Positions 35,040 through 45,371 of a stretch of DNA of 64,000 nucleotides are shown here, in pieces (within the stretch, counting starts at the first letter, position 1; each line of letters opens with the position of its first letter). The position numbers and the translations under genes are program-made. The notes under the pieces were generated by a model. That model had not been told where the DNA came from. It ran no database searches and saw only the letters and a program-made list of their open reading frames with translations. Source of the stretch: Actinomycetospora endophytica (GTDB taxonomy: Bacteria > Actinomycetota > Actinomycetes > Mycobacteriales > Pseudonocardiaceae); contig NZ_JAJNDB010000001.1 in the NCBI RefSeq assembly GCF_021026375.1, forward strand, positions 1,612,001 through 1,676,000, read 5' to 3'.

Positions 35040-36115
35040 GCCGAATCCTCCTGGGTCCGCTCGAGGTCGACATCCGGCCCGGAGCCGTCGACGGTCTGGC
35101 CCGCCTGCTGGCCGACCAGCGCATCAGCGGTGGGGGACAGGTCGCCGTCGCCGTCGGTCCCGGGCTCGGCGAGGAGATCGCCTCGCGGCTCGCCGACACC
35201 CTCGCCACCGCGTCGGTCTTCGGGGTCGACGGGGGCTCGGTGGACGAGGCGGTGCGGCTGCAGGACACGATCCGCGCCTCCGGGCGCGGGTTCGACGCCC
35301 TCGTCGGCATCGGCGGCGGCCGCACTCTCGACGTCACGAAGTACGCCGCCACCCGGCTCGGACTGCCGATGGTCTCGGTGGCCACGAACCTCGCCCACGA
35401 CGGCGTGTGCTCCCCGGTGTCGTCGCTGGAGACCGAGATCGGCAAGGAGTCGTTCGGGGTCACGATGCCGATCGCGGCCGTCGTCGACCTCGACTACGTG
35501 CGGCGCGCACCCGTCGAGATGGTGCGCTCGGGGGTGGGCGACGTCGTCAGCAACCTCTCGGCGATCGCCGACTGGGAGCTGGCGGGGCGCGAGCGCGGCG
35601 AGCGGGTGGACGGGCTCGCGGTGTCGTTCGCGCGGATGGCAGCCGAGTCGGTGCTGCACCATCACGGTCACGTCGACGACCCGGAGTTCCTCGTCGTGCT
35701 GGCGGAGGCCCTCGTCCTGTCCGGGATCGCGATGACGGCGGCCGGGTCGAGCCGGCCCTGCAGCGGCGGCGACCACGAGATCCTGCACGCGGTGGACCGG
35801 CTCTACCCCGGGACCGGCCAGCACGGCGAGCTGGCGGGGCTCGGCGCCCTGTTCGCCACGTCGCTGCGGGTCGACGGCGACCGGGCCTTCGCCGACCTGG
35901 ACGCGTGCCTGCGCCACCACGACCTGCCCCGCCGGCCCGGCGACCTCGGCCTGACCTCCGCGCAGTTCGCCGAGGCGGTCCGCGTCGCGCCGGCGACCCG
36001 GCCGGACCGCTACACCGTGCTCGAGCACCTCGCGCTCGACCGCCCCGCGATCGACCGGGCCATCGAGGCGTGCGCGGACCGAGCTGCCTCGGCCAGGTGC
36101 CACAGCGGCTCTTGA
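35027..36115 (+). CDS. Glycerol-1-phosphate dehydrogenase (AraM/EgsA-like)
   Basis: A 362-residue member of the iron-type alcohol dehydrogenase superfamily. The dinucleotide-binding loop is IGGGRTLDVTKYAA, followed by VATNLAHDGVCSPVSSL. The metal site is suggested by DVVSNLSAIADWEL, GGDHEILHAVDRL and GTGQHGELAGLG, whose Asp and two His positions match the glycerol-1-phosphate dehydrogenase group. These enzymes reduce dihydroxyacetone phosphate to sn-glycerol-1-phosphate, the archaeal stereoisomer, which is uncommon in bacteria. The GTG start at 35027 follows GGGA by six bases and lies inside the nucleotidyltransferase gene (13-base overlap). It is the last gene of the LicD operon and likely supplies its substrate. 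Confidence 0.85.
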   Translation: MPLLSRILLGPLEVDIRPGAVDGLARLLADQRISGGGQVAVAVGPGLGEEIASRLADTLATASVFGVDGGSVDEAVRLQDTIRASGRGFDALVGIGGGRTLDVTKYAATRLGLPMVSVATNLAHDGVCSPVSSLETEIGKESFGVTMPIAAVVDLDYVRRAPVEMVRSGVGDVVSNLSAIADWELAGRERGERVDGLAVSFARMAAESVLHHHGHVDDPEFLVVLAEALVLSGIAMTAAGSSRPCSGGDHEILHAVDRLYPGTGQHGELAGLGALFATSLRVDGDRAFADLDACLRHHDLPRRPGDLGLTSAQFAEAVRVAPATRPDRYTVLEHLALDRPAIDRAIEACADRAASARCHSGS

Positions 36116-36146
36116 GCCGATCGGCCGATCCTGGTGGGATTCGGAC

Positions 36147-36623
36147 ATGCTGGAGGCGCACCGGGCCACGTCCTTCCGTTCCCGGTGGGAGGTCCGCGAG
36201 GACGACGCCCCGTTGATCGTGCTGGAGAAGAAGGGGTGGCGTTCCGGGGTCGAGTACACCCTCGACGGCACCGCCTACGAGGTCCGCTCCACCTGGACCG
36301 GCGGGCAGTACACGCTGACCAGCGGCGACTCCGAGCTCGCCCAGGCGCAGCGGATCGGCCGCAAGCACTGGACGGTGACGACCCCGGAGGGCGAGTACCA
36401 CTTCCGGCGCCGCTCGATCTGGAAGGCCGACCAGGAGTGGGTCGCCTCCCCGGACGCCCCGTCGGCGCTGGGCGGCATCCGCCGGACCGGGACCTGGCGC
36501 GGCGACGCCGAGGCCCGGCTGCCGGGGATGCCCACCCCGCACGCGGTGTTCGTCCTCGCCGTCGTGCTGCTCATGTGGGAGCAGGCTGCCGCCGCGGCGA
36601 CGGGTGCCTCGGTGTCGAGCTGA
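36147..36623 (+). CDS. Conserved hypothetical protein
   Basis: A 158-residue protein. Residues 8-115 are rich in short strands with many Trp, Arg and Thr residues (RSRWEVREDDAPLIVLEKKG, GGQYTLTSGD, GEYHFRRRSIWKADQEW). They may form a small barrel like the tubby/LURP-one group; I cannot confirm this. A hydrophobic segment (AVFVLAVVLLMWEQAAA) near residue 132 could be a tail anchor. ATG 36147 is preceded by GGTGGGATT. The 3' end overlaps the convergent membrane protein gene by 53 bases. It could be the last gene of the LicD operon, 31 bases after it, but nothing ties its function to that pathway. Confidence 0.6.
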   Translation: MLEAHRATSFRSRWEVREDDAPLIVLEKKGWRSGVEYTLDGTAYEVRSTWTGGQYTLTSGDSELAQAQRIGRKHWTVTTPEGEYHFRRRSIWKADQEWVASPDAPSALGGIRRTGTWRGDAEARLPGMPTPHAVFVLAVVLLMWEQAAAAATGASVSS

Positions 36624-37197
36624 GCACCGGCGGCACCACCGCCGCGAGCGTCGTCCACCCGACGGCGAGCACGACCATCGTGGCGACGCCGACCGGCGGG
36701 TAGATGTGGCTGGTCAGGAACGACCAGCCGCCGCCGACCACGAGCACCGTCCCGACGACGGCGGCGGTGCGCGCCACCAGACCCCGGGTCACGACGACCG
36801 CGGTCACGCCGCCGATCACCGCCGTCGCGAGGTACGCGTAGGTGCCCGGCATCCCGATCCGGTCGGCCATCCCGAACAGCGCGGACACCCAGGGCCCCGG
36901 CCCGACGACGACGGTCTCCTGACCGGCACCGATACCCGCCAGGACGTCGAGCGCGGTGTAGCTGCACGCGTAGACGAACCCCAGGACGACGACCACCGTC
37001 TCCAGCACCCGACCGCGCCCGCGCACGACCGCCCACGGCCCGAGCGCCAGCAGCGGGAACAGGAACAGCCCGATCAGGTGCAGGTCACGCCACCAGGGCG
37101 CCGACTCCGGCGTGAGCATCGTCGGGTGGGTCGTCCCCAGGCCCGCGAGCAGCAGCGGGGGGAGCGCGGCGGCGAGGAGGGCGGCCGGGCGGGGCAT
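36571..37197 (-). CDS. Polytopic membrane protein, unknown
   Basis: A 208-residue protein with about six hydrophobic segments (LLAAALPPLLLAGLG, LHLIGLFLFPLLALGPWAVV, VLETVVVVLGFVYACSYTAL and others). The motif THPTMLTPESAPWWRDLH after helix 1 recurs in small actinobacterial membrane proteins, as I recall, with no assigned role. ATG follows GGAGAGG by eight bases, a strong site. There is no soluble domain and no transport or catalytic motif. The basic Pro-rich tail overlaps the convergent hypothetical gene. Confidence 0.75.
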   Translation of the reverse strand: MPRPAALLAAALPPLLLAGLGTTHPTMLTPESAPWWRDLHLIGLFLFPLLALGPWAVVRGRGRVLETVVVVLGFVYACSYTALDVLAGIGAGQETVVVGPGPWVSALFGMADRIGMPGTYAYLATAVIGGVTAVVVTRGLVARTAAVVGTVLVVGGGWSFLTSHIYPPVGVATMVVLAVGWTTLAAVVPPVLSSTPRHPSPRRQPAPT

Positions 37198-37337
37198 GTC
37201 GAGGTCCTCTCCTGAGCTGTCACATCACCGTGACGCGCCGGTGATCACCTGTTCGTGTCCGGCTCGCGGGTTAACTGATTGCTCTTTATGGGCGAACTCT
37301 CAGTGACAGGTCGAACGACCGGACCGGGGGGGCGGAC

Positions 37338-38735
37338 ATGACGGGCAGAACGGACGACGTCGGGCGCGGCGACCATGGTCGCAGAGCGGCCGTCGCGGTG
37401 GCGCTGGGTGTGATCGCGCTCGTGGTCGCGGCGCTCGTCACCGGGGTCGGACCCGGGCGCGCCGACGCCGCCGTCGTCACCGGACGGATCGCGAACACCG
37501 CGGGCGGCTGCCTGGAGAACGCGAACAACGCGGCGACCGCGAACAACCCGCAGCAGCTCAACAACTGCGGGACGGGCGCCGGGCAGCAGTGGTCCCGCTA
37601 CGCGGACGGCACCCTGCGCGTCCAGGGTCTGTGCGCGGACCTGGCCGGCGGTTCCACCGCGGCGAACACCCGCGTCCTGCTGGCCGCCTGCTCGACGACG
37701 TCGACCTCACAGCGCTGGACGCTCTACGCCGCCGGGTACGTGCAGAACCAGAAGTCCGGGACGTGCATGGCCCCGGTGAACAACCAGATCTACGCCAAGG
37801 TCGCCGTCGTCGTCGCGACCTGTGCGAACGTGAACGCGCAGAAGTGGACGCTGCCGGCGGCCTCGACCACGACCACGCCGGCCCCGACCACGACCCCGAA
37901 GCCCACCACCGTCCCGCCCACCACGACGCCGAAGCCGACGACGGTGGCTCCGACGACCACGCCGAAGCCCACCACCACGGCGCCGCCCACGACGACGCCG
38001 AAGCCGACGACGACCGTGCCCCCGACGACGACCACGAGTCCCATGCCGACACAGACCGCACAGACCTGGACCTCGGACTTCACCGGTTCCGGGTTCGGCA
38101 AGTTCGACGACACCCCGTGGAACAACGTCGGGGCGAGCGCCCCGGTGATCGTCAGCTCGCCGGTGACCGCGGGCGCGAAGTCCGCCCAGTTCACGATGCC
38201 CGCCGGTGGCACGCGCACCGAGGTCGTGCCGACCACCGCCGAGTTCACCGAGGGCCAGGAGCGCTGGTTCCGCTTCTCGTTCTACCTGCCGCCGAGCTTC
38301 CCCACGCAGGTCACGTCGTGGCAGGTGATCACCCAGTGGAAGAACGACGGTGACGGCTCGCCGCCGCTCGAGGTCACCGTCGGGAACGGGAACCTCAAGC
38401 TCGAGGGCGGGTACGGCTACCCCGGCACCCCGAAGACGTTCAGCCAGGTGATCGGCCCGGCGGCCACGGGCAAGCGGACCGACCTGATCGTCCACGTCGT
38501 CTTCTCGCGTGACCCGTCCCGCGGCACCGTCGACGTCTGGCGCGACGGCACCCAGGCGATCTCGGGCTACAAGCCGGCGGGCGGGACGCTCTACCCGACG
38601 AGTGCCGCCTCGACCGACACCCTGATCTCCTACTGGAAGATGGGGATCTACCGCGACTCGGCCATCACGCAGCCGGCCCAGTACACGATCGAGAGCGCGA
38701 AGGTGGGGAACACCCAGGCGCAGGTCGCGAACTGA
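37338..38735 (+). CDS. Secreted R-type lectin plus polysaccharide-lyase-like protein, copy 1
   Basis: A 465-residue exported protein: signal segment to about residue 45 (VALGVIALVVAALVTGV ... ADAA), a ricin-type beta-trefoil to about 175 with the QxW repeats GQQWSR, SQRWTL and AQKWTL, a Thr/Pro linker to about 238, then a lyase-like domain. That domain has GTRTEVVPTTAEF, WQVITQWKNDGDGSPPLEV, DLIVHVVFSRDPSRGTVDVW and YWKMGIYRDS. It matches the lipoprotein at 4.8 kb and the tandem copy downstream. The lectin should hold a glycan for the catalytic domain; the substrate is unknown. An AT-rich stretch with TTAACTGATTGCTC lies about 60 bases upstream. Confidence 0.85.
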   Translation: MTGRTDDVGRGDHGRRAAVAVALGVIALVVAALVTGVGPGRADAAVVTGRIANTAGGCLENANNAATANNPQQLNNCGTGAGQQWSRYADGTLRVQGLCADLAGGSTAANTRVLLAACSTTSTSQRWTLYAAGYVQNQKSGTCMAPVNNQIYAKVAVVVATCANVNAQKWTLPAASTTTTPAPTTTPKPTTVPPTTTPKPTTVAPTTTPKPTTTAPPTTTPKPTTTVPPTTTTSPMPTQTAQTWTSDFTGSGFGKFDDTPWNNVGASAPVIVSSPVTAGAKSAQFTMPAGGTRTEVVPTTAEFTEGQERWFRFSFYLPPSFPTQVTSWQVITQWKNDGDGSPPLEVTVGNGNLKLEGGYGYPGTPKTFSQVIGPAATGKRTDLIVHVVFSRDPSRGTVDVWRDGTQAISGYKPAGGTLYPTSAASTDTLISYWKMGIYRDSAITQPAQYTIESAKVGNTQAQVAN

Positions 38736-38850
38736 CGGATTGGGCACAATCGATCACAATGCGTCGCTATTGGTCTAGGAATCTCGCTGAACGTCACGAT
38801 TTTCGCCCGATCGGCCTATCAGATCGGCTAATGCCGACGCTGATCGTCAC

Positions 38851-38887
38851 GACTCCCCTCACGGAGCGCAGCGCGTGAGGGGGAGTC
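38851..38887 (+). promoter_or_regulatory. Hairpin that hides the ribosome binding site of lyase copy 2
   Basis: GACTCCCCTCACG (38851-38863) pairs with CGTGAGGGGGAGTC (38874-38887), 13 pairs with one extra G. The 3' arm contains GGGGGAG and ends at the base before the ATG at 38888. A closed fold would stop ribosome entry; the structure also resembles a terminator for copy 1 upstream. Confidence 0.6.
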
Positions 38888-40420
38888 ATGGCGGACGGGG
38901 TGCAGTCGTGTCGGTCGGGGGGCCGTCGTCGGGCGGGGGCGTCGTTCGTCGCCATCCTGGGGGCGCTGGCGCTGCTGGCCGGGGTCCTCGCGGGCGCCAT
39001 AGGCGGCGCCGGTGAGGCCGAGGCGGCGACGGTGACCGGCACGATCGCCGACAAGGGCGGCGGCTGCCTGGAGAACGCCAACAACTCGACGGCGAACAAC
39101 AACCCGCAGCAGCTCAACTACTGCGGCACGAACCTCGGTCAACAGTGGTCGCGCTATGCCGACGGCACGATCCGCGTCCAGGGCCGCTGCATCGACACCC
39201 TCAACGGGGCGACCGCGAACGGCACCCGCGTCGTGCTCGTCGTGTGCTCGACGACCTCGACCTCCCAGCGCTGGACGATCGCCGCGACCGGCGTGATCAC
39301 GAATCAGAAGTCGAAGACCTGTCTCGCGCCGCTGAACAACCAGATCTACGCCAAGGTCGTCGTCACGATCTCCACCTGCGCGAACACGAACGCGCAGAAG
39401 TGGACGGTGCCTGCGGTGTCCACGACGACCACCACGACGACACCACCGCCCACCACCACGACGACGGTGCCGCCGACGACGACCACGACGGTGCCCCCGA
39501 CGACCGTGCCGCCGACCACCACGACGACCGTGGTGCCGCCGACCACGACGACGACGGTGCCGCCGACCACCACGGACCCGACCACCACTACGGACCCGAC
39601 GACGACCACGGTGCCGCCGACCACGACGACGGACCCGACGACCACGACCGTCGTGCCCCCGACGACCACGACGACGGTGCTGCCCACCACGACCACGACG
39701 GTGCCGCCGACGACCACCACCACGACCCCGCCGCCGAACCAGACCGCGCAGTCCTGGGACTCGGCCTTCACCGCGTCCGGGTTCGGGAAGTTCGACGACA
39801 CCCCCTGGAACAACGTGGGCGCGAGCGCCCCCGTGATCGTCAACTCGCCGGTGACCGCCGGCGCGAAGTCCGCGCAGTTCACGATGCCCGCGAAGGGCAC
39901 GCGCACCGAGATCGTCCCGACGACGGCCGAGTTCAGCGAGGGCCAGGACCGCTGGTTCCGGTTCTCGTTCTCCCTGCCGGCGAACTTCCCGACCACGGTG
40001 ACGACCTGGCAGGTGATCACCCAGTGGAAGAACGACGGTGACGGCTCACCGCCGCTGGAGATCACGGTCGGCAAGGGCAACCTCAACCTCGAGGGCGGCT
40101 ACGGCTACCCCGGGACCCCGAAGACGTTCGCCCAGACCCTCGCCCCGGCGACGACCGGTCAGCGCATCGACCTGATCCTGCACGTCTTCTTCTCGAAGGA
40201 CCCGACGAAGGGCACCGTGGACATCTGGAAGAACGGCACGCAGGTGCTCTCGGGGTACAAGCCGGCCGGCGGGACGCTCTACCCGACGACGGCGGCCGCC
40301 ACGGCGACCTCGGACTCCTACTGGAAGATGGGGATCTACCGCGACAACACGATCACCCAGCAGGCGCAGTACACGATCGAGAGTGCGAAGGTCGGGAACA
40401 CCCAGGCGCAGGTCTCCTAG
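38888..40420 (+). CDS. Secreted R-type lectin plus polysaccharide-lyase-like protein, copy 2
   Basis: A 510-residue tandem duplicate of the previous gene. Signal segment to about residue 40, beta-trefoil with GQQWSR, SQRWTI and AQKWTV to about 178, a much longer Thr/Pro linker to about 290 coded by ACG/ACC/CCG repeats, and a lyase-like domain with WQVITQWKNDGDGSPPLEI and YWKMGIYRDN. The lyase part is nearly the same as copy 1, so duplication is recent or conversion is active. The linker is a likely site of length change and of heavy O-glycosylation. The stop TAG lies in the left arm of a palindrome. Initiation is probably limited by the hairpin ending at 38887. Confidence 0.85.
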   Translation: MADGVQSCRSGGRRRAGASFVAILGALALLAGVLAGAIGGAGEAEAATVTGTIADKGGGCLENANNSTANNNPQQLNYCGTNLGQQWSRYADGTIRVQGRCIDTLNGATANGTRVVLVVCSTTSTSQRWTIAATGVITNQKSKTCLAPLNNQIYAKVVVTISTCANTNAQKWTVPAVSTTTTTTTPPPTTTTTVPPTTTTTVPPTTVPPTTTTTVVPPTTTTTVPPTTTDPTTTTDPTTTTVPPTTTTDPTTTTVVPPTTTTTVLPTTTTTVPPTTTTTTPPPNQTAQSWDSAFTASGFGKFDDTPWNNVGASAPVIVNSPVTAGAKSAQFTMPAKGTRTEIVPTTAEFSEGQDRWFRFSFSLPANFPTTVTTWQVITQWKNDGDGSPPLEITVGKGNLNLEGGYGYPGTPKTFAQTLAPATTGQRIDLILHVFFSKDPTKGTVDIWKNGTQVLSGYKPAGGTLYPTTAAATATSDSYWKMGIYRDNTITQQAQYTIESAKVGNTQAQVS

Positions 40421-40491
40421 GTGCGCTCCGCGCCCGTGAGCACAAATTGACGCCAGAGCATCAATTTCTGCTCACGAGCGCGTCAGCGCAC

Positions 40492-40494
<3 letters not shown>
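40418..40494. repeat. Nested palindrome, element A (bidirectional terminator)
   Basis: Outer arms TAGGTGCGCT (40418-40427) and AGCGCACCTA (40485-40494) are perfect inverses. CGCGC and GCGCG pair inside them, and the inner arms GTGAGCACAAATTGA (40436-40450) and 40461-40475 pair with one mismatch. Both outer arms supply the TAG stop of the gene that enters from that side. Two related copies lie at 45.4 and 54.2 kb. Confidence 0.8.
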
Positions 40495-42176
<1,682 letters not shown>

Positions 42177-42191
42177 CCCCACCCGCGCGGC

Positions 42192-43310
42192 GTGGGTCTG
42201 CCGAGGCCGCTGGCCGACCTCCCGATCACCGACTGGCCGTTCCTGGTCGGCCTCGGGGTCGCCGGCCTGGCGGCGGTCGCCGTGCTGGTCGTCGCGATCC
42301 GCCGTCGGGGGTGGCCGACCCGGGTGGTGGCGGGCCTCGCCGTCGTCGTACTGGTCCTGATCAACGCGGCCGCCGGCCTCAACACGTACGTCGACTTCGA
42401 CCGCACCCTCGGCGAGGCGGTGGGGCAGGTCCCGCCCGACGAGGTGCCGCTGGCCAACCTGCTGCGGCGGATCGCGGTCCCCGCGTCCGGCATCGTCGCC
42501 CCCGTCGCGATCCCGACGAAGGTGTCGGGCTTCGTCGCCCGGCCGGCGCTGATCTACGTGCCGCCGGCCTGGTTCCGCCGGCCTCGCCCGCGGCTGCCGG
42601 TGATCGTGCTGCTGCACGGCACCCCCGGCGGGCCGGACGTGTGGTTCGGGGCCGGACAGGCGACCGCGACCGCCGACGCCTGGGCGACCGCCCACCGCGG
42701 AGTTGCGCCGATCATCGTCGCGCCCGACGTGAACGGCTCGATCGACGCGGACTCCGAGTGCGTCGACTCCCCGGCCGGGCGGGTCGAGACGGCCCTGACG
42801 GTGGACCTGCCGCGCTTCGTCCAGAGCACGTTCCGGACGCTGCCGCCGGGTCCGGCCTGGGCGGTCGCGGGCTTCTCGGAGGGCGGCTCGTGCGCGTTGA
42901 TGCTGGCCCTGCGGCACCCGACGCTCTTCGGCACCGTCGGCGACTACGGCGGCCTCGCCGGCCCGCGCCTCGGCGACACCAACGCCGACACCGCATCCAC
43001 CCTCGCCGACCTCTTCGGGGGCTCGACGGCACAGTTCGCGGCCCACGAACCCGCCGACCTGCTCGCGCGGGCGCGGTTCGCCCGGCTCGGGGGCTGGTTC
43101 GAGGTCGGCGACGCGGACCCGGAGCCGGCGGCCGCCCAGGCCGCGCTCGCCCCGGCGGCGCGGCGGGCCGGGATCGCGACCTGCTCGGTGGTGATCCCCG
43201 GCGGCGCGCACACCTTCGACGTGTTCTCGGCGGGATTCGCCGACTCGCTGCCGTGGCTCGCCGGGCGCCTGGGGATCGGCCCGGCCCGGGTGCCGTGCCC
43301 GCAGCAGTGA
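42192..43310 (+). CDS. Membrane-anchored esterase (esterase D / antigen 85-like fold)
   Basis: A 372-residue protein with two membrane segments at the N-terminus (WPFLVGLGVAGLAAVAVLVV and VVAGLAVVVLVLINAAAGL) and an outside alpha/beta-hydrolase domain. IVLLHGTPGGPDVWFG gives the oxyanion loop, the nucleophile elbow is AVAGFSEGGSCALML, and a late VIPGGAHTFDVFSAG holds the His. The layout is that of the esterase family which includes mycolyltransferases and S-formylglutathione hydrolase. The organism shows no mycolate genes here, so an acyl or sugar ester of the wall is more likely; this is a guess. It lies between glf and glfT2 on the same strand. Confidence 0.8.
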   Translation: MGLPRPLADLPITDWPFLVGLGVAGLAAVAVLVVAIRRRGWPTRVVAGLAVVVLVLINAAAGLNTYVDFDRTLGEAVGQVPPDEVPLANLLRRIAVPASGIVAPVAIPTKVSGFVARPALIYVPPAWFRRPRPRLPVIVLLHGTPGGPDVWFGAGQATATADAWATAHRGVAPIIVAPDVNGSIDADSECVDSPAGRVETALTVDLPRFVQSTFRTLPPGPAWAVAGFSEGGSCALMLALRHPTLFGTVGDYGGLAGPRLGDTNADTASTLADLFGGSTAQFAAHEPADLLARARFARLGGWFEVGDADPEPAAAQAALAPAARRAGIATCSVVIPGGAHTFDVFSAGFADSLPWLAGRLGIGPARVPCPQQ

Positions 43311-43364
43311 GCGGGCGCGGCGGGCCGCGACCGGCCCGCCGGGGGTGCCCGCTACCGTCGGAGG

Positions 43365-45371
43365 ATGACGAGCACGCAGGAGGGCCGGTCGACCGTGGAT
43401 CCGACGGTGCGTGACGCCGAATCCGCCCTGCTCCAGCGGATCATCCTGCCGCGCCCGGCCGATCCGGCGACGGTGCGTTCGCTCTACCTCGACGAGGGCA
43501 CCGCGACCAGCCTGCGCTCGACCGCGCCCACGGCCCAGCGGCCGGGGACGGTCAACACCGAGGCCGACGACTACGTGCTGCACCTGGCGTCGTCCGGGGG
43601 CAGGCACGCCGAGGTGCTGTCCCGGACGAGTGCCCGGATCCCGGAGCGCACCGAGACGTCGTTCGCGGCCTACTTCAACGCCTTCCCGGCCTCCTACTGG
43701 CGGCGCTGGTCGATCCTCGACGCGGTCCACCTGCGGCTCCACCTGACCGGGTCGGGCCGGGTCGACGTCTACCGCTCCACCGCGCGCGGCGTGCCGGTGC
43801 ACGTGCACGGCGAGCTCGTCGCCGGCGACGCCTCCCTGGACATCCCGGTGCCGCTGAAGCCGTTCGAGGACGGCGGGTGGATCTGGTTCGACCTGTCCAG
43901 CGGGAACGAGCCGCTCGAGCTCGTCGACGGCGGCTGGTTCGCCGACCGCGCGGCACCCGGGCGCGCCGCGGTCACCGTCGGGATGCCGACCTTCAACCGG
44001 CCGTCGGACTGCGTCGACACGCTGCGCGCGCTCGGCGAGGACCCCCTCGTCCGGGACGTGCTGACCGCGGTCGTCATCCCCGACCAGGGCACGTCCAAGG
44101 TCCGCAACCAGGACGGCTTCGACCAGGCCGAGGCGCTGCTCGGCGACCGGCTGCGGATCGTCGACCAGCCCAACCTCGGCGGCTCCGGCGGCTACAGCCG
44201 GATCATGTACGAGGCGCTCGAGCACACCGACTGCGAGCACATCCTGTTCATGGACGACGACGTCGTCCTCGAGCCGGACTCGGTGCTGCGCGCGCTCGCG
44301 TTCGCCCGGTTCGCGCGGGCGCCGATGCTCGTCGGCGGCCAGATGCTCTCGCTGCAGGCACGGTCGCACCTGCACGCCATGGGCGAGGTCGTCGACCGGA
44401 CCACGTTCTTCTGGCAGCTCGCGCCGAACACCGAGGACGACCACGACTTCGCCGTCGACTCGCTGCGCGAGACGCTCTGGATGCACCGGCGCACCGACGT
44501 CGACTACAACGCCTGGTGGATGTGCATGATCCCCCGGGTCGTCGCCGAGCAGATCGGTCAGCCGCTCCCGCTGTTCATCAAGTGGGACGACTGCGAGTAC
44601 GGCCTGCGCGCCGGCGCCCACGGCTTCCCGACGGCGACCGTGCCCGGCGTCGCGATCTGGCACCTCAGCTTCGTCGAGAAGGACGACAGCTCCGACTGGC
44701 AGGCCTACTTCCACGCCCGGAACCGGCTCGTCGTCGCCGCCCTGCACGGCCCCGACGACCCGAAGGCGATGCTGCTCGACTCGCTCAAGCGCACCCTGCG
44801 GCACCTGTTCCTGCTGGAGTACTCCGCGATCGCACTGCACCAGATGGCGATGCGCGACTTCCTGTCCGGCCCGCGGGCGCTGTTCGGGTCACTCCCGACG
44901 GCGCTCGGTGCGGTCCGGGCGACCCGCGCCCGCTTCTCCGACGGGACCGTCGTCCCCAGCGCCCGGGACCTCCCCGAGCCGCCGATCGACGCGCTGGCCG
45001 CACAGCTCTGGCCGAACCCGCCGCAGGGCAAGGTCGCGCAGGTCAAGGCCCTGGTCGGGGCGCTGCGCCACCAGCTGCGCCCCGCCGACCCCGGGGCCTG
45101 GGAGCGGCCGCAGCGCAACGTCCCCGCCGAGCACGGCACCTGGTTCCTGCTCTCCCGGCTCGACGGGGCCACCGTCTCGACCTCGGACGGCACCGGCGTC
45201 ACCTACCGCAAGCGCGACCGCAGGCAGTTCTGGGAACTGCTGCGCGTCTCGGTCGCCCTGCACCAGCAGGTGCTGCGCTCCTGGCCCGCGCTGCGCCGCC
45301 GCTACCGGGACGGCATGCCCGAGCTGGTCAGTCGCGAGGCCTGGAACGAGCAGGTGTTCTCCCGGTTCTAG
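43365..45371 (+). CDS. glfT2: Galactofuranosyltransferase GlfT2
   Basis: A 668-residue polymerase that builds galactan from UDP-galactofuranose with alternating linkages. The order is a beta-barrel head (AAYFNAFPASYWRRWS), a GT-A domain from about residue 203 (VTVGMPTFNRPSDCVDTLRA) and a helical tail. The metal site is HILFMDDDVVLEPD; the acceptor/catalytic loop is LFIKWDDCEYGLRAGAHGFP, followed by AIWHLSFVEKDDSSDWQAYF. All match the mycobacterial enzyme as I recall it. A second GlfT2-like gene lies at 29.4-31.3 kb. The stop TAG opens the left arm of palindrome B. Confidence 0.95.
   Translation: MTSTQEGRSTVDPTVRDAESALLQRIILPRPADPATVRSLYLDEGTATSLRSTAPTAQRPGTVNTEADDYVLHLASSGGRHAEVLSRTSARIPERTETSFAAYFNAFPASYWRRWSILDAVHLRLHLTGSGRVDVYRSTARGVPVHVHGELVAGDASLDIPVPLKPFEDGGWIWFDLSSGNEPLELVDGGWFADRAAPGRAAVTVGMPTFNRPSDCVDTLRALGEDPLVRDVLTAVVIPDQGTSKVRNQDGFDQAEALLGDRLRIVDQPNLGGSGGYSRIMYEALEHTDCEHILFMDDDVVLEPDSVLRALAFARFARAPMLVGGQMLSLQARSHLHAMGEVVDRTTFFWQLAPNTEDDHDFAVDSLRETLWMHRRTDVDYNAWWMCMIPRVVAEQIGQPLPLFIKWDDCEYGLRAGAHGFPTATVPGVAIWHLSFVEKDDSSDWQAYFHARNRLVVAALHGPDDPKAMLLDSLKRTLRHLFLLEYSAIALHQMAMRDFLSGPRALFGSLPTALGAVRATRARFSDGTVVPSARDLPEPPIDALAAQLWPNPPQGKVAQVKALVGALRHQLRPADPGAWERPQRNVPAEHGTWFLLSRLDGATVSTSDGTGVTYRKRDRRQFWELLRVSVALHQQVLRSWPALRRRYRDGMPELVSREAWNEQVFSRF

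Noticed and set aside
39418-39742. Short tandem repeats as a possible CRISPR or satellite array
   Set aside because: The units are 6-9 bases, in frame, and code the Thr/Pro linker of a secreted protein; there are no unique spacers.
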